A DNA stretch of 64,000 nt from NCBI GenBank assembly GCA_020064725.1, contig JAGTWJ010000008.1, forward strand, positions 992,001-1,056,000, read 5' to 3'. Numbering within the stretch: position 1 is the stretch's first letter; each line of letters begins with the position of its first letter. The DNA comes from Drechslerella dactyloides (taxonomy: Eukaryota; Ascomycota; Orbiliomycetes; Orbiliales; Orbiliaceae). A program made the translations under genes and the position numbers. Shown here piece after piece: positions 1 through 8,886 of the stretch. The notes below the pieces were generated by a model, which saw nothing but the letters and a program-made list of their open reading frames with translations, made no database searches and was not told the origin of the DNA.

Positions 1-108
1 AGAGGAGGCTTCGGAGCACCAAGAGGTGGTGCCGGCGGCAGGGGCCGGGGCATCCCGAGAGGCAGAGGAAGCGCACCGGCGAGAGGCGGCTTCAGAGGCA
101 GATATTGA
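1..108 (+). CDS. 3' end of an RGG/GAR-rich RNA-binding protein (partial)
   Basis: Frame 1 is open from the window edge to a TGA at 106-108 and encodes 35 residues made almost only of Gly, Arg, Ala and Pro, ending in ARGGFRGRY. Arginine-glycine tails of this kind end nucleolar and snRNP proteins such as Gar1, fibrillarin (at its N-terminus), Lsm4 and SmD1/SmD3. The folded domain that would decide which one lies outside the window, so no name is given. Gar1 or an Lsm/Sm protein is the likeliest reading because the RGG tract is at the very C-terminus. The tail would bind RNA and be a substrate for arginine methylation (family knowledge). Confidence 0.7.
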   Translation, partial: RGGFGAPRGGAGGRGRGIPRGRGSAPARGGFRGRY

Positions 109-1033
109 AGTGCAGGCCGTGGATGAAGCCAGCTCGAAATACCGATGTGCAATCAGTCCGCCTTCAAGTCTGGTTCACTCTCCAGGGATCGCGATTCGTG
201 TGCGCCGCCGTTCGTCTTGGGGGCTCCCATACTTACCTAGATCGTGAATATACGGAGATGCTGGGGAAATATCCATAGTTGATTTGGTTTCGTCGGGCTC
301 TGGGTGTTTTTAATTGGAGTTCGGGGTCATGTCATCTTAATCACATTTGCTGGTCATCTTGAAGGTTTCTTGTATGATACCGTCCATTGCAGTAGAATGT
401 ACACTACCTCAAATCCCCACCGGGTTCCGTATTCTCCTATCTCTACCGCTCAATCGGCAATACAAATCATCACGAACTCTGAGAGCCTTGTGCACTTGCA
501 TCTGGTGGTCGTGGTGTCGGGCGGTTCTGTTGGAATGGGCCCCCACTATTAGGCCGTGATCTGCAGGCTTGGCTCTCTGACAGGTGATTTGTACACTCCA
601 CGTAAATTTCCGAGCCGGGTACTTGCATTGCAGCTCTGCTGTCATATTAACACCTCTCCAGACCTTCAACGTCACCCTTCTCGAGCGTGCTAGCCTCCAT
701 CGACATCTTCACTTCTCGCGCCGCCGCCACGATTTTTTTTCCTTGCATTCGTGTGTATATATTACAATTGCAAGCTTGGTGTTTCGTGGCCGTAGCCTCC
801 CAGCTCCCGCTCACCGCGTCACACGAGCCGCCTAGTAGCTACTTTGGCCCTTCACGACCTCCTATCGAATCTTTCCGACGTACCACCTTGCGACCCGCCG
901 CTACGAACACACGGGTAGACGCTAGCTACCCTGGACACCTGTGGACGCTATACGGGAGCTCGAAGCTCTTGCAGTCCTCGCCGGCACCTCCGAACCCGAA
1001 GTCACAGCTCGCTCTCCGAATGCGTTCTTATTG
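109..1033. other. Intergenic: 3' flank of the RGG gene and leader of the small membrane-protein gene
   Basis: No reading frame here looks coding on either strand. A T-rich stretch at about 728-742 and pyrimidine-rich segments around 640-720 look like promoter or leader sequence. The frame of the next gene stays open upstream to 926 but has no ATG between the stop at 923-925 and 1034, so an additional upstream exon is possible but not shown. Confidence 0.5.
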
Positions 1034-1439
1034 ATGCACCCTTCTCTGACACTGACATTTATTGTCTTTGTCGCTGGGTACATTACCGCGCAGTTCTCGC
1101 TTATATCCCGCTCGTTCGAACTTCTGGTCTTCGCTTGGGAGAACGGGGTGTTTGTATGTTCGCTGCGCTTTCCGTTGGCGTTCGAGGAGGGTACTGATTG
1201 GGGTTTCGGTACTAGGGACGGGCGCTCATAGGACTGGCCTTGTTGAGTCTATTGTTTCTCGTGATACTCGTACCGCTGGAGAGAATTGCGGCGAGGGAAA
1301 CGAGGCTGGTAGGGACTGTCCACCATCAATCAAAAGTCGACGGCAGGCAACGGCTAACGATCTGTGTGATCAGCACTCGCGAGCTAGCAGCGGTGGGATA
1401 TCCGCCCGGGAACAATTGAGGAGAAGGGGGAGCTTCTGA
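1034..1439 (+). CDS. Small protein with two predicted membrane spans, unassigned
   Basis: Predicted join 1034-1153, 1216-1308, 1374-1439, giving 92 aa. Both introns have good signals: GTATGT donor with TACTGAT branch, then GTAGGG donor with CTAAC branch and CAG acceptor, and all phases agree. Residues about 5-25 and 42-62 are strongly hydrophobic (core ALIGLALLSLLFLVILVP), followed by a basic Arg/Ser tail ending RRRGSF. I do not recognise the family. The basic tail after the second span suggests a small integral membrane protein, perhaps of the ER. Its stop is only 8 nt before the gpi1 ATG, so it may share a transcript with gpi1, or act as a long upstream ORF. The start is the first in-frame ATG; an earlier exon cannot be excluded. 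Confidence 0.55.
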
Positions 1440-1447
1440 CGACTATA

Positions 1448-3906
1448 ATGGCCACGATGGATACCCCGCCGGCCTTGATGAGGGTGTTCTGGCCATGCGG
1501 GCTGCCTCGGAAGGAAAACTCGGGACTTCTCGTCGGGTGGCGGAATTCGGAGTCCGACATCTTTGTCGTGGCCTTGCTCAACGCGGACGATGTGAGGCGC
1601 GAGAAGTAACCAATATGCATGCGGTGGCGAGTTTTGCTAACGGTGGAATACCTTAGAGCAGAGCTATCGACCACGCGCTGCGCAACGGGGCAATCTTCAA
1701 GAAGCCGGTCACCTCTCTCACGAAGCTCTTCCAGATGAGCAAGAGGACACGGCTGCACGTTCTCGGTTCTTTGAATGGCCCGCCGCCTAAGAAGTTCGAG
1801 GCCCGGCATATCCATGCGACGTTGACCGAAAGCTGTCCGTATCCGACGATATATTGCCCTCCGGAGAACAATATCACGATACAAGTCATCATGTTTGAGA
1901 TGCCGTCGCCGTGGCGAATGCAGTATATGTCTTTGAAACCTATATCGCTCGCGTTGGATGAGGAGACAACCGCTGTCGAAGAGACGGGGGGGAGGGAGGC
2001 ACAGTACGTGCAGCCGTTGCACGGGCAGCTTTCGGAAAAGATCAAGCTGCATTCGGTACGGAAGCATCCGGTGACGGTGAAGGAAGAGTCGCTTGATGCG
2101 ATCATTGGGCAGGTGGGGCACCTTCATCACCTAGATGCGAGTTTAATGGACTGGAAAGTGCTAAGTTAAGTCTAGATCAACTGTTGTTGGGAGATGTCTA
2201 CGCTGCTGAACGACAATGTCAAGTATCGAATCGGCCGGACGAGGAGCATGAGTGTGAGCGAGCGCGTCGTCGAGTCGGCTACGAATCTCGGCGAACAGGC
2301 AGCGAGTCAGTTGTGGAGCCTTGTTCTGCTGGCATATCCGCTGCTGATACGATGCTTTGTTGCGTTCCTGACGGCGCAGAGGGCGGCAAACGAAGTCGTG
2401 CTTCGTATTGTGGAGTGGAGACTGAAACCGGACTTTGCCGCCCTGAAAGACGTCTCAGCAACCGGTTTGTATATCGATCACCTACCGTGCAAACATCGTT
2501 CATAGCTGATGAGTATAGCGCAGCAGTTGGACATCCGGCTGCAGCAATTGTGCTACTGGCCGACGCAGTATAAAAAGTTGAGGAAGCGGAAGGGCGACCT
2601 GGAGAGCGTCAACCCGATCCATACCGACTACATACGCTTCTACAACAGCTTGTGGCTGGTTGCGAACGATGTGATCATTGGGATCGCGCTCGGGACGTTC
2701 CTCATCGAAAACTCCTCCGGTGTGGCCGATTGGATGGACCGCCTGCTCAAGACGTATACGATCGATGGGCTCCACGAGACCATCTCCTGGCTGAGAGGCA
2801 AACCAGCGGGTTTAAAACTCAACAAGGAGCTCGCGCATTTCCTCGGAGACCTCTTTCTGTGGGTAGTGGACTACTGGTCCGGGTCGATGGCCAGCGTGCG
2901 GCCCAACCTGGCCAAGATGATATGGGTGATCGGCTTCTCGAGCTTCGCTGGAGCGACGATGCCGATATCCATATTCTCGGACCTACTATCGATCCTGACG
3001 TTGCACATCTACTCGTTCTACATGGCGTCGGCGCGGATCTACCACTGGCAGTTGACAACGATCATCTCGCTGTTCCACCTGTTCCGCGGCAAGAAGCGCA
3101 ACGTGCTGCGCAAGCGGATCGACTCGTGCGACTACGACATCGACCAGCTGCTCGTGGGCACGATCATGTTTACGCTGCTGTTCTTCCTGCTGCCGACGGT
3201 GCTGGTGTACTATCTTACCTTTGCGGTTGCGCGGATGATTATCATCGGCGTGAAGGCTGGGTTGGAGACGCTGCTGGCGTGTCTGAACCATTTCCCGCTG
3301 TTCGCGATAATGCTGCGGACGAAGGATTCGAAGCGGTTGCCGGGCGGTGTGCAGTTTGAGATTCTGGATGTGGATCGATTGCCTGCCGAGGGGCGGCCGA
3401 AGGACTGCGGACATATTTCCTACGTGATGCTGAAGGTACGTTTTCATACTCACACAAAATTTGGTAACGTGGTTTAGCCGTATGTGTTATCTGTCGTTGC
3501 GGTGACCGCGTGTAACGGCGATATGCGGTTGACTGCGCTGACGCAATATTTTCTTTCGATAATAGTCCGTGCCGTTGTCGTTCAGGGCGATGTTTCGGCA
3601 GTACTTCCAGCTGGGAGGACGGTTGCGCAAGCACTATATTTCGCCACGAGTGCTGTTGTGTCTGATCACCGGGCGTTTCGTAAGTCCCTTTTTCCCAAAG
3701 TGTCTCCAGCGGCCTGCCGCATTGATGTGGGTGGAGATTGGTTTTGCTCATACTAATGGATGTGTGTGTAGGTTCCGCCGATTCATAGGAGAGACCTGTA
3801 TTCGCTGCAGTATAGCATGCTGCCAGCGCAGCGGGGGGCGATAATGGACGTGTGGTATAATTTGATCGGGCCGCAGCCGCAGCCGCAGAGCCCGCGACAC
3901 AAGTAG
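1448..3906 (+). CDS. gpi1: Gpi1 / PIG-Q, subunit of GPI N-acetylglucosaminyltransferase
   Basis: Predicted join 1448-1591, 1657-2112, 2194-2464, 2519-3435, 3566-3679, 3772-3906, giving 678 aa (yeast Gpi1 is 609). The protein belongs to the ER complex that transfers GlcNAc from UDP-GlcNAc to phosphatidylinositol, the first step of GPI-anchor synthesis; Gpi1 stabilises the complex rather than carrying the active site. Family blocks visible: LLVGWRNSESDIFVV near the N-terminus, DVSATAQQLDIRLQQ across the exon 3/4 junction, then several membrane spans with HIYSFYMASARIYHW, and the C-terminal block VPPIHRRDLYSLQYSMLP. The exon 4 acceptor at 2518 is chosen over an AG at 2505 because only the former keeps frame and restores the conserved block. 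The last intron has a TACTAAT branch site. Start: first ATG, 8 nt after the preceding stop. Confidence 0.93.
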
Positions 3907-4900
3907 CGGCGATACATTGCGTTACATCACGTTACGTTATGTTGTGCTCGCGTGTGGATTATACTGTGGGTGGTGGTATAATTCGTCTTTCGTTTCAGTG
4001 TGGTTATGCTATGGTTTGAAGCGTTCCGCCGCACATGCATTGACGGTGTCACCGAGGGTACGTACGTACATACGGTTGGTGATAGCTACTGGGAGATAAG
4101 TTTGCCGATGCGCGTATCAGGGCATGTGTGCACGCATGTAGGTATGCGTGCGTGTCGATAGTTTTGTAATTGATATGGGGTGCCTGGCACGGTCGACCGT
4201 CCGTCTAGCACGTTGGGGTTTCAGGAACTTTGGACAGGAAAACCTGTAGATACGGCCGTGTGGATAGCTGCATGCATGGCTCTTCGAAAGCGGATGTCGT
4301 GATCAATCGATAGCAAGGTTGCTTGTGTCACATCACGGAGATTGAATGAATGCAATAATATATGTGTCTTTCTACGTGTGTGTGCGTTTCGTCGCCGTTT
4401 ACGTTACAGAATTGCAGCGAGAGGTGTTTAACGCGGCGTGTCATGAACAAGCTGCGGCACTGCAGCGAGTGTGAAGATTGTATCTACTTCGTAAAAGTAG
4501 CGTGACTATCGTGCGGGTCTGCAACGGGGTTGGTGCAGGGGCCCGACGGACGTGTCGACGAGGTTTCAGGTGCGTTGGGAAGCGAGCCTTCGAATCTCGA
4601 ATTGGGGTGGTAACTGGGAGGGAAGCTGAAGCTCAAGCTTACTCATCGGGCCTCCGTCTCCGTCTGCTGGTGCATGTTATGCATGCAGGTACGCACCGTG
4701 CGTACAATGTTGAAGATCGTGGAGTCACGGGTGCATGATGGTTTTAGGCGCGCAGGCCAGGCAGCATAATCCACGGGGCGGGGATGTAGTAGTATACTAC
4801 TGCTGTACACCTATCAAACGGCCCCTTCCGCTGTGATATAATACACACGGAGCAGCTATAGCGTCCGTACCGCCCGATTATGCGGAGAGAAGCTGCGTCC
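3907..4900. other. Intergenic, 3' flank of gpi1
   Basis: T/G-rich sequence with many short CATGCA and GTACGTAC-type palindromic runs. No open frame longer than about 86 codons and no splice pattern that would join the short ones. I see no gene. Confidence 0.6.
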
Positions 4901-5546
4901 GCGTCGGAGAGTCGGCGTGAATAGAACAGAACGGACGGGCGAATCCGCCGCCGTCAGCAGCCCGGCCCTTGATCAGCTCAGCCACCTTGCGCAATCGATC
5001 GGGGTTTATATACAGACGGACAAGGTAAGGCTGCAGTTGATAACGCTGAAACCGGGCCAATAGAATGCGGCAGCTGGGCGGCCGTGTGGACGTGGAGAGT
5101 TGGCGAGTTGGCCCGGCGATTGGACGGCACGTCGAGTGTCCTTTCACATCTGCCGGCTGTATCGTTGTAAATAAATATAAAAATAACAGTTTAATCTCCG
5201 GCCGGACGCCACTGAAGCCTGCCGCCGGATAGCTCACGTGGATGTCTGGTAGCTCGTATGATATGATACTAGTATTCGATACTCCATTAATCGATCCCAG
5301 ATATACGAAATAGATGATTGAGCTTCCATGTGTTGAGTTGGGAATTTACACATTGATCCAGGAAAGTCTGGGGGAGGTTTTCTAGAGTTTGAATGTAGGG
5401 CTTTCGGGGGATATCTGTTATAATCATAGGGGATCCAGTAGATAGTATATCTCTCATCATTAGGTTTGGACACGTATAGATCACAGAATCTAGAAGGCTT
5501 TTGAGAGGAAAAATATCTGCTCTTCCACACTCACAGATGTGCAGAA
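4901..5546. repeat. Relic 3' flank of the paralog array plus upstream region of copy A
   Basis: The stretch at about 5150-5250 (ATCTGCCG, then an AT-rich block, then TTTAATCTCCGGCCGGACGCC and GGATAGCTCACGTGGATGTC) matches, with substitutions, the stretch at about 7890-7990 that follows another array member (ATCTGCCG, AATAATAACTTAACCTCC, AAACGCCGTGAAGG, GATAGTTCATGCAGATGTT). This suggests that a further copy once stood here and only its flank is left. No coding sequence is supported in this stretch. Confidence 0.5.
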
Positions 5547-5568
5547 ACTAACCCGTTCCTGAAAATTC
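5547..5568 (+). promoter_or_regulatory. Conserved leader motif, array copy A
   Basis: The motif ACTAACCCGTTCCTG followed by AAAATTC lies 46 nt upstream of the copy A start codon. Close versions stand ahead of copies B (6456-6478) and D (8252-8275). Its position shortly before the ATG fits a shared transcription start or leader element. Confidence 0.5.
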
Positions 5569-5613
5569 AACATTCTCCTTACTATAATCGATATCATCGA
5601 AACCAACTGCAAA

Positions 5614-6117
5614 ATGATAAGGCTCAGACACACACGCCCGTTGGCAACAGCAGCTCTCTCGTCGCTGCCCAGGCCCGCTTCCACTTGGTCGTCGAATGCC
5701 GCGGCCGTCACGACGCGCACGTACCGCCGTCCGCCAGCCCCCACACACTGCGTAAACTATGTCTGTGCAGGAAACCCGAGCCCCGACAGTGTAAGTAATG
5801 GTGATGCGGGTTCCCCGTCCGGTATCTGCGTTCTGCTAATGGTGTCTGTTCCTGAAGTCCCCGAGCTACTGGCTCGACCGTTTATTTCCGTACGGTTTAA
5901 TACTCGGCGCAGGCGCTTTGTTTGTAAGTTGATATTCATTATCTGATAATTAAGTAGTAGGTTGTAATTCTGACTAACTCTTTCTCGTGATATGGACCAG
6001 TTGCTGGCTTCTATTGACCTGAAGACTAACCGAATTTCGGATACTGTTGAGAGGTTGGAGAAAGATTTGGAGGAAATGAAATCGGAGCTGCAGGAGCAGA
6101 GTATATCGAGACTTTGA
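5614..6117 (+). CDS. Array copy A: small mitochondrial-leader / membrane / coiled-coil protein
   Basis: Predicted join 5614-5790, 5858-5923, 6001-6117, giving 119 aa; both introns have GTAAGT donors and keep phase 0. Residues 1-45 are rich in Arg, Ser, Thr and Ala with no acidic residue, typical of a mitochondrial targeting sequence. Exon 2 encodes a short segment with two aromatic landmarks and then a hydrophobic Gly-rich run (GLILGAGALF) that continues into LLASI of exon 3, a likely membrane span. The remainder is a charged heptad-like helix (DTVERLEKDLEEMKSEL), probably a coiled coil. No family recognised. The exon plan and exon 1 length (59 codons) match copy D at 8324-8886, which supports both models. 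Function unknown; placement at the inner mitochondrial membrane is inference. Confidence 0.65.
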
Positions 6118-6455
6118 AGATATAACGCAAGATTCTGGCGACACAGCCGCACACGTCAAGATCCTCATGACAAGGCCCAAGGCAAGGTCTCGGAGTACAT
6201 AGGTATATGGAGTATATTGTTGGATGGTGTATCGCGTGTCAGCCACTGCGGCCCGAACGTGAGAAATACCGAGTAAATACAAAAAGTTATGAGTTTATGG
6301 AATAAAAAAATAAAACAAACCTGGATGAGAGTCTGAAGATCGTAGATTTGTTGTCTCAGTGGTTAGAAATTCTGCAATATTTCCTAAATCGGCGCCCACT
6401 TCACAGCAGGAAATTTCCTCTATAAATACCTGCCGCCGCCCCTGTCCCGGGACGA
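6118..6455. other. Spacer between array copies A and B, with TATA-like box
   Basis: Begins with a degraded continuation related to the sequence after the copy D stop (GCAAGA..., CAAGATC...). Near the end a TATTTCCTAAATCGGCGCC block at about 6379-6397 resembles TATTTCCTAAACCAGCGCT ahead of copy D (about 8168-8186), and a TATAAATA lies at about 6421-6428, some 30 nt before the leader motif of copy B. Confidence 0.5.
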
Positions 6456-6906
6456 ACTAACCCGTTCCTGGAAACTTCACACCTCGTCCTCCCCCACCTC
6501 TTACCCCCCCTCCTCCCTCCCCACTTTTACCCAGAGGCATAATACAATTTAAACTCCAGCAGTGTAAGTGACCTACTAGTTCCTCATCCAATGCCACAAT
6601 CTTATTAACCTTGTTTCCTTTCTAGGGGAGTAAGCGATGGCGGTGGCATAAGGCAATCGAGTCACTCATAGGTGGCGGAGGACTCACGGTAGGTCAATAA
6701 AATCCTATACTTGATTCTGGCTCTTACTAAATCCTTCCTATGATATAAATACTTAGTTGCTGTACCAGCTGTTAGAGGGTCAGAAGTCTACCCGGGAGTC
6801 CCTCTCGAGCATGGAGGAGAACTTGGGAGCGAAATTAGACAAAAGCATCTCACTTCAAGCCAAAACCCTGGTGACATTAAATGCCAAGCGAGGGTGGTGG
6901 ACGTGA
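6456..6906 (+). pseudogene. Array copy B: paralog lacking most of exon 1
   Basis: The leader motif ACTAACCCGTTCCTGG (6456-6471) is present, but the coding part of exon 1 is replaced by a C-rich stretch and no in-frame ATG precedes the first donor (GTAAGT at about 6574). Exon 2 (6626-6688) encodes SKRWRWHKAIESLIGGGGLT, and exon 3 (6757-6906) encodes LLYQLLEG followed by a charged helix and ends in a TGA. Exons 2 and 3 are fully open and spliceable, so the loss is confined to the N-terminal leader. It could still be transcribed; I call it a pseudogene because a start codon is missing. Confidence 0.55.
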
Positions 6907-6959
6907 GGAGTCGCGGGGCGGATGTGGGCCAGGGGCCACATCCACAAAACGAGGAGGGC

Positions 6960-7315
6960 TCTTCCCTCCCCACAATGCCCGGAGGCATAATACAATTTAA
7001 ACTCCAGCAACGTAAGTGCTCTCGTTCCTCATCCAATGCTCACATTTCACTAACCTTGTTTCCTTTGTAGGGGAATAAGCAACAAAGGTAGCACAAACCA
7101 ATCGAGTCACTCTTAGATAATAGAGGACTATACTTGATTCTGGTTCTTACTAATTCCTTCCTATGATATAAACTACTTAGATACCTGTATCAGCTACTAG
7201 CGGCTATGTCGAGGTTGGATGAGAAATTTGAGACAAAGCTCGATACCGCCATTGCACTCCAAGCCAAACCCTTGTGGCTATCAAGCGCATGGAAGCAAGG
7301 AGATAGTGGAACTAG
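6960..7315 (+). pseudogene. Array copy C: decayed duplicate of copy B
   Basis: From the block CCCGGAGGCATAATACAAT onward it aligns base by base with copy B from about 6530. Exon 2 is disrupted: a small deletion removes the exon 2 donor (GGACTATACTTG where B has a donor between), and most differences in exon 2 are G in B and A in C. The exon 3 equivalent encodes LYQLLAAMSRLDEKFETKLD, still helix-like, and then leaves alignment. No start codon or complete frame is present. Confidence 0.6.
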
Positions 7316-7620
7316 GATGTAGCGGGGCGGATGTGGGCCAAGGCCGGTGTTGGCGTAAGTTAATAAAATCTGATAAGTACATTTATATTTACTTATACTG
7401 TTTAACTAATTCTATCTTATAACATGAACCAGCTGCTCTGGCCATAGACGCAAAAACTACACAAACCGTTACAGGCATAGACATGCTCCGGGAAGACATG
7501 CAGAAGGCATTTAAGGAACAAGCTGCAAGACAAGACGTTCAAGACAAGAACGCAACGCCGGATTTCGAGAAACGTCGAACGGTTGGCAAAGCGGAAATGG
7601 TTGTTCTTCCCGTAAACTAG
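7316..7620 (+). pseudogene. Array copy E: 3' fragment of a further paralog
   Basis: Starts abruptly at GGTGTTGGCGTAAGTTAATAAAATC, which matches the exon 2 end and donor of the other copies, and has no exon 1 or main part of exon 2. After the acceptor at 7431-7432 the last exon is open to a TAG at 7618-7620 and encodes ALAIDAKTTQTVTGIDM then a Lys/Gln/Asp-rich helix. Compared with copies A and D one extra base at the exon start shifts the frame, so a normally spliced product would be out of phase. A fragment joined to copy C by recombination. Confidence 0.5.
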
Positions 7621-8251
7621 TCATCAAACGGGGGGTAAGTGGGTTAAAGTCCACGTACATAGACGAGGAGTGGGTAGGGCCTCGTTTTATTCTTCCTTTG
7701 CTTGGTCAATGCGTTTGTCATTGTTGTAGGTTATTGTTCTTGCTTTCTACTCAGCATTCTTGTTGTTCCGGGCAGATGTCATACTCTTATACTAGTGGGC
7801 GTATGTGGATTAATGGCTACATATATATATCATCGAGGAATGGCGAGGGGGTCTTCCGCCGAACGTATTCTAGCCCCTGCTCACGCAGATATCTGCCGAA
7901 TGTTCACTGGATATAATTCTGAGCGGATAAGAATAATAACTTAACCTCCAGCTAAACGCCGTGAAGGATGCTGTAAGATAGTTCATGCAGATGTTATCAG
8001 TATTAATTGAGGTTATCTTCACACTCGATACAAGCCAGTAGTAAATACCGAAATATCTCGCGAAGTCTCATACCAAGTAAATGGGCACTACCAGACACGC
8101 CCTGTTGCATATTGCCACAGCCAATCACAAGTTTATTTGTCTCGTTGAGGGAAAAAAGAATCCCTCATATTTCCTAAACCAGCGCTAGCGTGTACCGTTG
8201 AGACTGTCTTGAGCTGATTTGGGGATTTCTAAAAAGCATATTTGTCCCGAC
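7621..8251. other. Spacer between copies E and D with shared 3' motif
   Basis: Holds a GACGAGGAG...AGGGCCTCGTTTTAT block at about 7661-7690 that recurs after copy D (about 9047-9075) and, shortened, after copy B (about 6945-6960); the GAGG/CCTC halves can pair into a hairpin followed by T-rich DNA. Further on, about 7890-7990 carries the flank block shared with 5150-5250. No coding frame is supported. Confidence 0.45.
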
Positions 8252-8275
8252 ACTAACCTCTTCCTGGAAAGTTTC
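8252..8275 (+). promoter_or_regulatory. Conserved leader motif, array copy D
   Basis: ACTAACCTCTTCCTGGAAAG followed by TTTC is the copy D version of the leader motif, 48 nt before its ATG, nearly the same distance as in copy A. Upstream TATTTCCTAAA is shared with copy B. Confidence 0.5.
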
Positions 8276-8323
8276 GACCAACCCCATCATTGACATCAAC
8301 CACATGCTCAACCTCAGCTCATC

Positions 8324-8886
8324 ATGTTGTCTCGAGTTAGTACTTCAACATTTCCTCTAAGCTTGCTGAATCGATCAAAGCTAACACAAAAAAAAAGGCT
8401 AAGCGGTCGCTGCGGCCGTTGACATCTCTCTCGGTTCCAACTGCTTCTGCGTACGCCGCGCGTGCGTCGTTCTCGTCATCTGTAGCTTCCTCGCCGCTGC
8501 GTGGTCCGATTTCCTACCACGAACCTCCCCATCCTCCCGTCGTACAATACATTTGGGACTCTAGGAGAGTAGGTGATCTCAATCTCCTATCCAATACCCA
8601 CGCTTTACTGATATTATTTTCTCTTCTAGAAGGACTGGCAATGGCAGTGTGATGTACTGCTCAAACTACTGTACGGAGGCAGTGCTCTTGGTGTAAGTTG
8701 ATATAATTATAATCTTATAACGACTCGAGTAGATATTGAGTTCCGACTAACTCTATTTCTTCTTCCCACGATATGAACTAGTTGCTGTATTCTATCAACG
8801 ACGATATGAAGAAAATTAATACCAAGATGGATGATGCAGTGGCGGCTTGCGAAGAAATAGTCTTGGGGATGCAAAAGCGGCGTTAG
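8324..8886 (+). CDS. Array copy D: small mitochondrial-leader / membrane / coiled-coil protein
   Basis: Predicted join 8324-8335, 8404-8568, 8630-8692, 8782-8886, giving 114 aa. Without the first intron the ATG frame stops early at 8420-8422; removing a GTTAGT...CTAAC...AAG intron (8336-8403) restores a frame that starts MLSRRSLRPL, similar to MIRLRHTRPL of copy A, and makes the N-terminal part exactly 59 codons in both. Residues 1-45 are basic and Ser/Ala-rich, like a mitochondrial leader. Exon 3 encodes KDWQWQCDVLLKLLYGGSALG, the hydrophobic Gly-containing segment, and exon 4 starts LLYSINDDMKKINTKMDDAV, a likely coiled coil. No known family recognised. The ACAAAAAAAAAGG run inside intron 1 is long, so a sequencing slip is a minor alternative explanation. 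Confidence 0.6.

Noticed and set aside
941..1033. N-terminal extension of the small two-span protein starting at GTG 941
   Set aside because: GTG is not a normal start in fungi and the frame has a stop at 923-925 with no ATG between; first ATG 1034 used instead.
2652..3359. 235-codon plus-strand frame
   Set aside because: Shifted frame of gpi1 exon 4; the gpi1 frame has the conserved blocks.
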